Assembly: GCA_963921935.1 (NCBI GenBank)
Contig: OY998175.1
Coordinates: forward strand, 262,377,709 to 262,441,708
Origin: Galeruca laticollis
Taxonomy: Eukaryota; Arthropoda; Insecta; Coleoptera; Chrysomelidae
Length of the DNA stretch: 64,000 nucleotides
Direction of reading: 5' to 3'
Of this stretch, positions 42,147 through 53,950 are shown piece after piece (within the stretch, counting starts at the first letter, position 1; every line of letters begins with the position of its first letter). Made by a program: the position numbers and the translations under genes. A model generated the notes under the pieces. The model was not told where the DNA came from, did not search any database, and saw only the letters and a program-made list of their open reading frames with translations.

Positions 42147-43330
42147 GTCTTCGATAACAAAATCCGAGAGTCTGTCTTCAAGTTGATTATCATATAAAGA
42201 GGCATTTTCTTTATCAAGAGCTCCTAATCTTTTATCAACTACGACATATTTGGCTAGATCAAATAATTGTTTTGCGTGTATTTCCACTCTTGAAAGGGCG
42301 TCGACGTTTGTATTCTTGAAAACAATCTCGTAATCTAATTCCTCTAATATCTTATAATTTTCTAGTTGGGTTCTTTCAAGCTAACTAATCAGTGTAACGG
42401 CTTATAACCTGATGAGATTTGGAATTTCCTTCCAAATAAATAAGGTACTAAGTATTTCACAGCCCATACTATAGCGAGCATTTTTCTAGATGTAAACGCG
42501 ATTGGCTTATCTATGCCAAGTGTTCATTGATAAAGCATTGCAACAATTGCTAAATGTCTAGTATTTGGTTGTTGAATTACATAGTTATGTGATATCGGGA
42601 TATTGAAGTAATGGTTCATTTACAAGAAGATTTTTACAAGTTTCAAAACAATCCATAAATTTAGTAGTATGTTCAATTTAACCAATATTTTTCCAAACAA
42701 ACTGTTAATGGTTTTTTCATACGCGCAAAATATTGGATACATTTTCTGTAATTACCAAGAAGTCCTAGGAATGATTTAATTTGTTGAGTATTTTTGGATA
42801 TCGGATAATTTTTTATTCTTACTCTTCTGTCAAGGTTAGGTCCTTCAGCAATTATCATATATCCAAAGAAAGAGACTTCCTTTTTTAGAATTCCCATTTG
42901 TCCAGTTGAATTTTCAGGTTATAGTCTCGAAGTTTTAGAAATATTCTCGATATGTTCACGAAATGTACTTACAACGAGGCTGAAAGATTATAATGTCACC
43001 CATATATAAGAGACATGTCAATCCTTGTAGTCCTCATAGAATATTATCCATCAATTCCGTTTTTGGGATATCTTCTTCAGCTATTTCTATTTGATAAAAA
43101 CCGCTGGCCAAGTCAAGTGTCGTGAAGTATCGATATCTGCCTTTAGGATAATGTATATCAACTAATTCAGAAATATTCGGTATGGGATATCTGTCGTCCA
43201 TGGTTCTTTCATTGAATTTCCGATAGCTCACGACAATTCTCCATTCAATTATACCTGAAGTGTCGCTTTTTTTGGTTCAATCCAGATTGGTAATTTCTAC
43301 AGTCATTATAAGTTCATCTAACATTGATCC
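42147..43330 (-). pseudogene. Older gypsy pol relic (RT and RNase H)
   Basis: RT begins near 43290 (SDTSGIIEWRIVVSYRK) and reads FNERTMDDRYPIPNISEL, YFTTLDLASGFYQIE (catalytic Asp) and EEDIPKTE (43231-43034). Later RT (42897-42673): GILKKEVSFFGYMI, TQQIKSFLGLLGNYRKCI. The YxDD region near 42990 is degraded. The RNase H end (42330-42147) reads VFKNTNVDALSRVEIHAKQL and stops at the gypsy insertion point. Distinct in sequence from the 36475-42142 element, which has inserted at its 3' side. Confidence 0.75.
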
Positions 43331-43820
43331 AATGGAGCGTTAAACAGATATCCGGTTTTCGGTATTTCTTTAAAATTTATTAGTACTAGTTTGGGAAAAT
43401 TAAATTAAAATTTTTTTTTAATACATTATCTTAGGAGGAAACTGAAAATTAGGAATTCCTGAATGTTTGCTACTTTCACTACAGATACGTCACAAACCTA
43501 AATATGGGTTAGCCACTTTCTGATTATATGTTTCATGAACTGATAGCCAGGTAGAAAAAGGCCATTCGAATTTGAAGTTTGTATTCGTTTTTTGTTTACA
43601 GCATAGAGAAATTATAATTTTTTGTCTATAGTTTACAGTTTAGACGGGCTTGGCGTTTCAATATTATGAAAAAATGGTAGCATTGTCTTGATATTTTTTT
43701 TTAATTAAGTTTAGTTAGTTTTTCTCCACAATTATTTAATTTGGAGTAATGCCAATATCATATAAATCTTGTTTTGTATCATACTGCACGAACACAACAG
43801 TTAGAACGTCTCTGTAGCTT
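43331..43820. other. No gene recognised
   Basis: A+T-rich. The left end of the THAP/YqaJ transposon should lie here; I could not identify its TIR. Confidence 0.45.
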
Positions 43821-43831
43821 CAACCGTGCCT

Positions 43832-45138
43832 GCAGTAGAAGTTAAACGAACATTGTATTTTGAGGCTGTTACAAGAAAATATAAACAGCCTACAACCAGT
43901 TACTATTGCTATGAATATAATTTTGATGTAAGTAATTACATATGTATGTGTAGAAAGTATTAATATATTTGAATATGTTTGATTTTTAGATTGGTAGTGA
44001 CAGTTGAAAATTAAGTTCAACACCCGATGATGAGAGGAAAAATTTTTTTGAAACCATTAGTTGTACCTCATGTTCTTAATTGGCCAGAATCTTCTTCAAA
44101 CAAAAAGCTGAAATTAGATGATTTGGTAGTCCCACATGAACATGTTTTAACACAAAGTTCTCATGATTATGATGTTGGTACTCAAACATCCTGAGGAATG
44201 ATCAATCAATACCAACAAACTAGTCCCCTAGAGGTAAAAAGTGTTGCTGTTAGTTCTCGGTTAACATCTCAGAATACTGTTAAATTGGATACTTCAGATC
44301 TGATTATTACAAAAGAAGTAACGAGCTCACCAATGAAAAATATTTTTTTAAAGGCAGAGGCGACAGCTGAAATTGTACATTGAAGCAGCGATTTTTTGTC
44401 ACTAACTGACACAAGTGAATAAAAAGACGAACAATTGCAGAATACAATCACTCTTGTTGAAAATATCCGAAGGGATATATTGGTGTTCCTAAAATGAGGC
44501 ATGACATTGACATGACATGACAAGATAAGCAGATCAATTTTCATTATCAGTAAATGGAGTTTCAAAAAAATTCAAAACTGACATTTATAAACTTGAACAT
44601 TATATGAAAACATCCATATTTTGGCCTTCAGAAATCCAAATAAAAACGCATTTGCCTATTCCATTTCGAGCAAAATATAATAATGTGCTATCTATTGTAG
44701 ATTGTTTTGAAATACAAATTCAGAAGTCTACTAATCCTGTGCACCAGGCATTGACTTGGTCACGATACACAAAAATGTAACACAGTCAAATATCTTATAT
44801 CTTGAACCCCTTATGGATTTGTAAATTTTTCATTAACAAGCTATGGTGGAGGCATTACTGATACAATAGAAACCCAGGAGTGTGGTTATTTGAATTGTCT
44901 ACCTGACAATGCTGTGGTAATGGCAGATCGTGGTTTTAAAGAAATTGAATCCTTGTTACAATCAAAACATTGTAAGCTCTTAAGACCCCCAAGTGTGAGT
45001 AGTTCAACAAAACCTTCAAACCATGAGGTGATGGAAACGAAAGTTATAGCGAGTTTGAGAATTCATTTTGAAAGGAGAATTAGTAGATTAAGAGAATTTG
45101 CTTTTTTAATACCACATTCTGTTATTGACCATAATTAA
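43832..45138 (+). pseudogene. THAP-domain DDE transposase (DDE_Tnp_4), ISL2EU-like
   Basis: Exon 1 (43832-43926) holds part of a THAP zinc finger (KYKQPTTSYYCYEYNFD). An intron with GTAAGT and TTTTTAG ends at 43989. Exon 2 has the THAP tail (MMRGKIFLKPLVVPHVLNW) and the typical DVGTQTS. After stops and shifts, the catalytic region reads YMKTSIFWPSEIQIKTHLPI and SIVDCFEIQIQKS (first Asp, about 44700). The ORF 44890-45138 has VVMADRGFKEIESLL (second Asp) and IHFERRISRLREF (Glu). All three acidic residues survive, but the frame is broken many times. It faces the YqaJ gene downstream. A PIF/Harbinger-like element is the alternative. Confidence 0.7.
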
Positions 45139-45960
45139 TTACGAAATACAGATGCTCTTGTTTTCATAGCATGTGCATTCATAAAATACAATCTCCATTT
45201 ATTAAATCTTAAGATTACCTTTACTTTGAGAAGATTTGTTCTTGTTATCTATTTTTCTCTACATATACATTATAAAGGAAGTTGTTAAGTTTAATGTATT
45301 TAGTTATTTTGAATTTAGTCTGTTCTACTATCTATCTATATATAATATATAATTTGAAGTCGCTTGTTTGTCTGGCCGATACTTTGTTTCTATCTGAAGC
45401 TACAACGGGTTGCTGGTGTAAATATAAATAAACCCAACTCATATTCTTAACTTGGTGAAATAACTAAATCATACTACAAAGATGCCAATTCCTAAATGTA
45501 CTTTTAAGTTTATAAAATACCTAGTTAATTTATATGAATGTATTCTTAGTGATACTTGATCTGATAGATACACCTGTAAATGTAACCCTATATTTATTTG
45601 TATATCTATCAATTGAATTACAGTAAATAGATTAAAAGAAATCCTAGCAATCAAGTTAATTCAACTTTCTACTTAAATATAATAATTATTACTACCATTC
45701 CACTTTCTTTTACGTTTGTAATGTATATTCTATTATCTAAGTACTGTTATGAAATTTGCTTCTTATCAATTCAGTGGTTGAATTTTGAATATATTATTTT
45801 AAGTTTTGTCAATAAATTTGAATACATTTACTGAAAAAAAATAATGTTTCGCTGTGAAGTTTACAAAAGTGGTGTTTATTGTTTCACATGTAAACAATAA
45901 GTTCTGAACTCCAAACTTTACCTAAGATAGTGGTTTCAAAGTTTCTTGTCAGTATTGAGG
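45139..45960. other. No gene recognised
   Basis: A+T-rich spacer between the two convergent genes; probably their 3' regions. Confidence 0.5.
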
Positions 45961-45965
45961 ATTAT

Positions 45966-47830
45966 TCATCCAATCTGTTGAAAAAATACTGAAAAATACA
46001 CGACAGAGAGCAGTTTATTAAAAATAAAATTTTCATAAAAATTTTTACAGTTAGTAACTATATCTGTTATAAATGTTTCATCATAAGAAAGCCACTGGAA
46101 GATCATTTCATTCGAAATTTTGAAATCTGGTTTTGCTACAACAAAAAGTCCCTTTTTTGTGGTGATAATTTGCAAATTTAGCTGAGCTTTGTACTTATTC
46201 GTAATGTCACCATTTTCAATTTAAGTCTCTAGAGTTTTTGCTGTTGCTGGACATTTGACTTCCACTACATATCCATTTGTAATTGCATCAGGAGAAGCTC
46301 CAAAAATCCGATTGTCAGCAATGATGAATATTCCAGCATCTTCAAATTTGGCAGAAACTAGCTTCTCAGCAATCTTTAGAACCCTCTTTTCCAATTTAAC
46401 TCCTCTAGTCATTGCTATTGTATCACGTACTTTGTGAGCTCCTATAAAAGAGGATACCAAAGTTCCATAAATTTTTTTTTGCATTTCGAAACTTTATACA
46501 CTTTAGAGCCTGTAACTCTACCATATCTGAGCTCATACCAAAGTGCACTTGTATTTTGCCTTCTTGTTGATTTTTCTGCTTGAATATGAGCACTTTGCAT
46601 TAAATCAATCATAAATTTTTTAAATGAATTAAAATCTAATGTTTCCGATTCATCCACAAACATGTGTACTAATTTGTGTATTTTCAAATTATCATATTCC
46701 AGTTCCATATTTTCATACTTTGTAAGCTGGCAATTAATTTTTTTCCCTCCTCTTAGCTTCAACAATCAGTTCATTGAAAAATGCCTTATTATCATTAAGA
46801 ATTCTTGGTTAGAGTAGCTGGAAGATAACTGTTTATCATCAATAAATTTTACAGTTGTTCCAATTTTTGATAGCAATGGTTTTTGCCAGTAACTAGTGGC
46901 TTCAGTTAGAGATGGTTCTTCACTACTTCGGTGAACCCACATCAAAAAAGCAAGAGCATGTTTGCAGCCTCCTAAAAACAAACGTTATATGACTGAACAG
47001 ATATTTTTTGAGTATTTTTATCAAATAGACTCACACTTAGTTTTTGTAACAATATTTTACTTTGTGTAAAATTTTGTAAAGCAAATTTTCTTTGCTTACT
47101 GTCCAGGATGAAGGTGGAAATAAAAAAAAAATAATTGAATAAGTTCCCTTGCTAGAGAGATCTATGTATATTTCACACATTCATATACCATATTTAATAT
47201 TTAGATTGACTGTAAACCATATGAACATTCATTATTTTGTCAACCATGTCAATTTTATCGTTTGCAACAATAAATAATACAAGCCTTTTATGATCTGAGT
47301 TGTATACTGTTCATCAAATAAAATAAAATGGAATCTCAACATATCTGTCTATTCAATTGTAGTGACCCAATATTGTATTGCCTCCAGATGCTGGACATGT
47401 ATAACAATGAATATCTTGAACAGTTTCTCCTTCCTGTGTCGATAACTCCACAGTGTAGTTTGTCTTTCTAGCACTATGATCTGGACATACTTTTCCCCGA
47501 ACAGTGCAAATGTTATTTTCTCGTTTGAATTCAACAAAGCCAATGGCATTATCACCATGAGATTCTCTAACCGATCTAAAATAAAATATAATTATTCTCT
47601 AACAATATAATATATAAGCAGTTTTATTTGATTTAAAGACATTTCTCAATTAATAAATAAATACACTAGGTATTAATAGCATACATTTAATGTGAGAAAT
47701 AAACTTACCAAGATGCTTTGGAACCATTTACTTCTGATATATTAAATCTATCGTCCCTTTTTAAAAACTAATGCACCATGAAAATGTCTAAATGTGATAA
47801 ATTATTGGAATTGGCCTGTACGAACCCAGT
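45966..47830 (-). pseudogene. SWIM zinc finger / YqaJ exonuclease protein, ISL2EU-like
   Basis: Multi-exon relic. The first piece (about 47830-47709) reads DDRFNISEVNGSKASW and ends at GTAAG. The next (47580-about 47382) has SVRESHGDNAIGFVEFKREN, VCPDHSARKTNYTVEL and IHCYTCPASGG, half of a SWIM finger. After an intron with a TTTTTAG acceptor, GGCKHALAFLMWVHRSSEEP (46975 on) completes it. The exonuclease domain covers 46765-46221: LWYELRYGRVTGSKVY, GASPDAITNGYVVEVKCP (YqaJ nuclease core, Asp and Glu-x-Lys). The tail is at 46175-45966 (TKKGLFVVAKPDFKIS). One frameshift lies near 46460 and a stop (TAA) near 46220. YqaJ/lambda-exonuclease-like enzymes process DNA ends; here it is presumably an accessory protein of the transposon. 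Confidence 0.75.
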
Positions 47831-48239
47831 CATTCTAATAATTTACGGAAAATTCATAACACCAAAAATAAAAACTAACTGTAAATGCGTGCGTTAACGA
47901 AAACTAATAATAGGTAACGGTAAGATTTTTAAAATCATCTAATAGCCCTAAATCCAATATATATCGGGAGTAAATTTGAACAACTCCTGTCACTCAATAT
48001 GAAAATATCACATCATAAACGTAACCTATATCACCATTTTAAAGTCAAAGACGACAGAATTGCGGTCCTCTATCGACCATTTTGTAGCTAACTTCTCTTT
48101 TAGGTAATGTACGTCACACCATAAATGGCGAACTATTTAAATCATCCAAAAGCTGAATTTTCAAATCGACATAGAAACCCTGTGATAATAAAAAATATTA
48201 AAGATAATTGATTCTCCATTATGATTTTGTGCATCACTA
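47831..48239. other. No gene recognised
   Basis: Upstream side of the YqaJ gene and presumed right end of that element; no TIR identified. Confidence 0.4.
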
Positions 48240-48890
48240 ACGATTAAAATTGAGAAAACATATTTCTGTTAAGTTTAACACCCCATTTGTTTTTGTACTT
48301 CCTCTTTCTGTTTATGAATATATCTGTATGATTTGGTATAAACTGGTAGTTCATCTTAATCTTGTGTTTTATGTGGTTTCTAAATATATAGGCCAATAAA
48401 ATATGTCTGAAAATTTTTGGCATAATCGTAAAATTGTTCTATTTTTTTATAGTCCATATTATCAGTTTGAATAAAGTTTTTATGCCCATTTTGAAAATTT
48501 TTAGGTATAACGTCAGCCGCATATAAGCGATATTCATTTAAAGTTATAAGATCACCTTTAATATGATAAGACAATGTCATTCAAATACTTCGGTTATCGT
48601 TTCTCTTAAATATGCATCATCCATTTTTGATTAGGTAAAAATATTGTCCCTTCATATCCTTTAACATGTACGCGAATGGAGTTGACTGGATTTGCATCTA
48701 ATGGATTTATGTCTGGTTGATAATATTTAATTGGTATTACAGAATGTTCAGTTATTAGTTTCGATTTTGAAAAATCAATATGTTCTTTTAAACAGTTTTA
48801 AATTGTCGAAACCTAATAGCCCGTCTAAATTCTTATGAAATTTAATAAATGCAAATTCAAATTATAGTTACTTACAAATTCTACGAAGAT
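48240..48890 (-). pseudogene. gypsy pol relic (protease end to RT start)
   Basis: The minus strand reads EFAFIKFHKNLDGLLGFDNL (end of protease), FSKSKLITEHSVIPIKYYQP, then a linker VKGYEGTIFLPNQ, and near 48330 PVYTKSYRYIHKQKEEVQ, the usual start of a gypsy RT. Many stops and shifts. It is a different family from the two gypsy elements above. Confidence 0.6.
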
Positions 48891-49149
48891 TGGAATGATA
48901 ATAGACTATTCTTGAGAATGAGTTTGAAAAACTGAAGTAACTACAAATGGTTCATGTTTTACATTATTCTTAGAATATTGAACGCAAGTATAAGGATTTA
49001 AAAGTGATTTTGTTTATCTTTAAGGAGTTTTGAATGTGAATTTTCAATAACATGATACGGTAATTATGGATTGTCGCAAAAAGTATTGGTTTCTATTACC
49101 TGTTTGGATTCAGAATTGGATCTAAGTGAATATTATATTTAAATTGAAT

Positions 49150-49720
49150 GCATATGGCCATTGGAATATTTGATCAGTAGTGTAGGATATACTGGTGTTG
49201 GACATTGACCATATAGCTAAATCGTGATCCAAAAGTGTCTTCGAATTCCAAATTCTTCAAGGTAATCTAGATCTTGTTTCTTACCCCAAATATGTAGTAC
49301 TCCCATTTATGGGTTGAATGTTGACGAATGTTTGGTTTTAAGTACGCGTTTTGCGTAATGGAATTTATCTGGTTGTTTTAATTTGTGGGATCGTAAGTAT
49401 TCACTGTGTCTAATTACTGAATTCTTGACCCCTATAGACTGCATCACATTCTGCACATTTAATATTATATAACTAGACTTCTCCTAATGAGGGTATTTTC
49501 AATTTTATATTTAACAATTTTGCTGCTTAAGATACTATCTTTAAAATGTTATCAGGAATATTATCAACATATGTGAATGTTTTATAATTTTGTATTTTTC
49601 CAGTTTATTTAGGAAATATTAGTTATAATTAGAATTTTTTCTCTTTTCATGAAGTAATTAATTCATTATATGTAATGGGTAACCATTGATTTGGTTATTA
49701 GTTTGATTGTGTTAATTTCT
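49150..49720 (-). pseudogene. Penelope-like element relic (GIY-YIG end)
   Basis: The minus strand starts with NQINGYPLHIMN (end of RT; an inverted relative of 50756-50800), then after stops LYNIKCAECDAVYRGQ (GIY-YIG endonuclease motif), EYLRSHKLKQPDKFHYAKRV and VLHIWGKKQDLDYLEEF. It is a shorter, independent copy facing away from the one at 49780. Confidence 0.65.
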
Positions 49721-49779
49721 AATTTCTAATCAACATTATATTCTTTCATAGGTACTGAAAATGGTAATCAAAAGTAAAT

Positions 49780-51530
49780 AACTTTATAGAATCTAGCGAT
49801 GCACAAATTCTAAGAGAAGACTTGAAACAAAAGTTTTCTATTATTGGGGGACAGATTGTTAATAAATCAAATTATCATTGAAATGGTTATGCAAAGAAGT
49901 GCGATTTAAATAAAAATCCTCAATATCCACAAGGATATGAAACTATTAAATCACATATAGTATCGAAGTAGTTTCTTATGTTAATACTCGCAGTAATAAA
50001 TAAGCTAAAAAACTAAAGAGTATACAAAATAGTTACGAATATATATCTGAATACTCAATTGAAAGTTCCATAGATTTCATTAAAGCATTAAAAACTTCAA
50101 CGTACAAGGTGAGTCAATACTCACTGACACTCTTGGTATCGATGTTACCCATATGTTCCCTAAAATTCCTTCATAAGAATGTATCACACAACAAGCCAGG
50201 AATAGTATCAGATATACTCAATTTATCTGATGAATGTATTAATCAGAATTCTTTCACTTCTGACAATAAGATATATATTTAAAATGAAGGTTGACCAACG
50301 GGAAGCGCTATATCACCAATTTTGGCAAATATTTCAATGGACAGATTAGAAAGAAAAATCTTTGAATGTAAGAATTCAAAAATATCTAATTTTTATTATA
50401 AATATCTGGATAACATATATAAATATCTGGATAACATATTAGCTCGTTTTACAGGTAGTTAACGGCAATTAGATGTATTTGTCAATCATGTCAACAAAAA
50501 CTGAATTCACATTAGAAGTTGAAGACAATAATTCAATTAATTTTCATGAGTTAAAATTTCAAAGAAGTGATAATATACTTGATTATTCAATTCACATAAA
50601 ACCAACAAACACTGATGTGCCTATAGCCTATAACTCCAATCATTCCATGTCACATAAATTAGCAGTATATAATTTAATGATGAATAAAGCATTCCCAGTT
50701 GCTATGAACACATATTATTTTGATAGAAAAATTAGTACAACTAAATAAATCGCCATATCCAACGGTTATCCATTACATATAATAAATAAATTACTTAATA
50801 TTAAACAGAAAAAAATTGCATTAAAACTAATATTGCCTCATCAAATTAAAGAAATACAATACGCTGGTAGTATTTCTAATAATATTTCTCAAATATAATA
50901 TCTTTAGCCACAAAATCGAAAATTTCTTATAAAATAGAAGGTTATGAGAGTATGAAATAGTTTAATGTCAAAACAAAAATATCCCCATTTCATATGTCTG
51001 GTATATATAATCTTAAATGTCCAGAATGTAATGCTGTCTATTTGGGACAAATCCTTAGGAATCTTGGAACTAGGCGCAGTGAACACTTACGAGCATACAA
51101 AATAATACATCCAAATAAATCCCATTAAGCAAAACTTGACACAAAACATTCATTAACACCTAACACGAAACTAGAGATACTACATATTCATGAAAAAGAA
51201 ACAAGAACTAGATTTTCTTGAAAAATTAGGAATTAAAAGACACCGAAGATTCACAGATAGTGTTTTAGGAGTTTCCTATATCATTGCACAGTTATACTGA
51301 TCTTAAATGGGAAAAATATATCCAGGATATACTCATAGTGCTAATAATGTCTAAGCTTTGATCATATATTATCTTCTTCTTTTTTCATTTCATATATTAA
51401 GGCAATCACTAGGTCACTTCTTGTTCTAGCCCAAAATAATTAATAAACATCTGGTAGACATGACATGAAATGTATCTTCTGTCATTCTGACGATGATAAT
51501 AAGGAATATCGGAACAATTGTGAATTTTTA
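49780..51530 (+). pseudogene. Penelope-like element: RT and GIY-YIG endonuclease
   Basis: RT core near 50285: a GLP(M)GS-like motif (PTGSAISPILANISMDRL) and then the catalytic loop YKYLDNI duplicated in tandem (see the separate repeat), with Asn for the second Asp. A frameshifted block (50473-50748) has EFTLEVEDNNSINFHELKF, KPTNTDVPIAYNSNHSMSHK, continuing IAISNGYPLHIINKLL. The GIY-YIG domain at about 51000 reads SGIYNLKCPECNAVYLGQ and RRSEHLRAYK. The 3' end (51460-51530) has CTGACGATGATAATAAGG and AATATCGGAACAATTG. Stops throughout. Such elements retrotranspose by their own nuclease and RT. Confidence 0.8.
50397..50438 (+). repeat. In-frame 21-bp tandem duplication of the RT catalytic loop
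   Basis: Two adjacent identical 21-base units, each encoding YKYLDNI. Seven codons each, so the frame is kept. Confidence 0.9.
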
Positions 51531-52116
51531 TCATTTTTTCATTACATTGTGGAATTATTTAGAAACAGTTAGTTTCATTTGAAAAATTAATATGAGTGGT
51601 TCTCACATAGCAATGGTCAAAACGGTAAATTTTATCAAATTTTCAATTTGACCATGTCGCTTCGGAAATATTATGAATATAAAAATATGTATTCGATATA
51701 GTTTCATCAAGAAGACTTATCACATCTCACCTCATAAATTTCTTCCTTCTAAATTTTTGCAAAAATATCTTCAACTGAAATTTTAACATAACCTGAACTT
51801 TCTTCATTCGATTTTGTAGGTTTCCATTCATTCCTATTCTTATTTCTAAGGATACACCTTCTGATATCTGGCATATTCGCCTTGCATTTTCCATTTGTTT
51901 CTATTCTTAGCTATACATAAGTTCCTTTTCTCTTCTCTTCAACTTCTAGTGTCCTAATATTGCAGTCGCTAATTTGTCAACATGATTTCTACCTCCTCTG
52001 ATGCTTGCGGTTTTCTATTCCAATTTCTCCACATCGTTTTTCATGTCCAATTATCCCCATCTATCATATTGTCTTTAATTTTGACATCTTATTTCTGTCC
52101 TCTTTTTTCAACATCC
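51531..52116. other. No gene recognised
   Basis: Pyrimidine-rich on the plus strand (many TTTC and CTTC runs); no domain. Confidence 0.45.
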
Positions 52117-52509
52117 TGTTATGAACTCGCACAACGGAGTAGGTAGTAAGTACGGTCCTGTAACCTTATGTTAACGAAGTTAAAAAATGGCGAGCACGCC
52201 GAATTCTGAGAAGGTCTGTTGCGATTTTTTGTGACCCTTTTTATAGACATGTTCTCCGAAGGTCTTTTATGGATTGAGCCGGCATACGAGAAATATTCCG
52301 AAAGGCGTTCGTTTTTGTGTAAGCCGCAAACTAGAATTATCTAGAAAAAAGGCACTAATATATAAAGGATCGACCAGCGGTAGTTTTTAGTTTAAAAAGT
52401 GATCTCGAGAAATAAACAAGAATACACCGTAATAGCGAACAGGGAAGTGTTGATATAAATTAACAATTGAGTTTGTGTTTATATAAATTAAATGTACACC
52501 TATTCTACA
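52117..52509 (+). mobile_element. Solo LTR related to the 36475-42142 gypsy LTR
   Basis: From TGTTATGAACTCGCACAACG to CTATTCTACA. Shared with that LTR: GTGTAAGCCGCAA-CTAGAA, ATATATAAAGGA-CGACCAGCG, AAGTGATCTCG and GGGAAGTGTTGATATAAATT. Flanks ATCC and TTCC are a possible 4-bp duplication with one mismatch. No internal sequence adjoins. Confidence 0.7.
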
Positions 52510-53820
52510 TTCCATGAACTGGAATTTTCCACCCTGAATTGATATACTTAGCTACAGTGATATTTGAGTTATTTCTTCACCTGCTTGACTTTGCTTCTCA
52601 TTTCTCCAAATTGTGCCATTTCTTTACTTGATCAAAATTCCAAATTAACTATGTATCATTCATCATACATGTTTCTATTTGTCTTGGTTGAGGTTCATTG
52701 TATTCATTGACAACGTTTCATCCTGTCCCCTCTCATTTTCAAATACTCATTAGTAGAGTGATCATCATTGTCATTATCCGCCAGTTATTACAAGTAAAGG
52801 AATATAAATGCAGCTGAAAGAGGCTCATTCGCTCAGATATCAGCCCACTGAAATATCATTTCTTATTTTTTTCTGCAGTTTTCATTGATTTTCACATTAT
52901 TTATATAGAATAAGACAATATCTTGAACTTGAAAGCTCCACAATATTACTGTTTACGCACATTTTCACCATTATTTTCAATCTAATCGTGTGTCTTTGTT
53001 TGAGGTTTCAGATACTTGAAATATGATTTAATAAAGACAAAAATAAAAATTCAAAAACTGCGAAGTTGAACTATTCGGTTGATATAAATTTCAATACCCA
53101 TGTCAATGATAACTATATGTCGATGTTGATTTCAACAAAAATAAATATATACATATCACCTTTTCAAAACCAAGAACAACACTGATTAATTTTTTCGAGC
53201 TAAAATAATATGCTTCATTACGTCTAAAAAAATTAAAATCAGGTTCCCTTATATTGTAGCTTATTATCACAAGAAACATTGAAGTCGACAACCGTTCTTT
53301 GACAAAAACCATTTTGACGACAGATTTCAATATTCTTTTCAAACTCTTAGTACTATGATTAAATCCAAATTGCTACGAGATTTTTAGAGACTGTTAACTA
53401 TAAGCCCTTTATTAAAATCTCCTTTGAAGGAGTAATTAACGATAATTCCAAGATTTGGAAGCTAAAAGAGTTAGAAACGGGACACTTTTTATTGCCGTTT
53501 TATTACGGTTTATTACGGTCGGGCGTTTCGAAAAGTTGGATGTTGAATACAAGTTGAACATTTTTTCGTCAAGAATTTATTTTTAATTTAAAACTTTGTA
53601 TAGGTCCCTACAATTATACATTTATTTTCTTATGGAAGTCGGTACAGGTTGGCAAATTAATTTTGGCAGTCGGAAGTTTGGCAACGTCCGATGCACCGTA
53701 GCAAATACATATGCGAATTTAACAAATTTACAGTCAATAGTAAATTTTTTAAATCGATTTTCGTACATTGAATATTCATTTGTTAAACGATTAAAAAAGT
53801 GTCATTAGGGTGAGACAATA
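52510..53820. other. No gene recognised
   Basis: A+T-rich, only short ORFs without domains. Confidence 0.45.
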
Positions 53821-53825
53821 GTTAT

Positions 53826-53950
53826 TTGTAAAACAAGTGTCACAATGACTCGTTTTGTAGTACGAGTGAAGTTTGCACAACGAACCGCGAAGCGGTGAGT
53901 TGTGCAAATCACGAGTACTACATAAAGTCATTGTGGCACAAGTTTTACAC
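53826..53950. repeat. Foldback hairpin D with GC-rich loop
   Basis: Arms of about 53 bases (53826-53881 and 53899-53950; TGTAAAACAAGTGTCACAAT against its inverted counterpart) pair with scattered mismatches. The loop carries ACCGCGAAGCGGT. Arms contain GTAGTACGAGTG / CACGAGTACTAC. Confidence 0.85.

Noticed and set aside
43601..43700. TTTAGACGGGCT shared with 48815-48826 as a possible TIR of the THAP/YqaJ element
   Set aside because: The 48.8-kb copy lies inside gypsy protease coding sequence and the match does not extend; likely coincidence or a gypsy scrap.
51720..52100. Pyrimidine-rich stretch as a tandem repeat or splice-rich region
   Set aside because: No regular period and no coding on either side.
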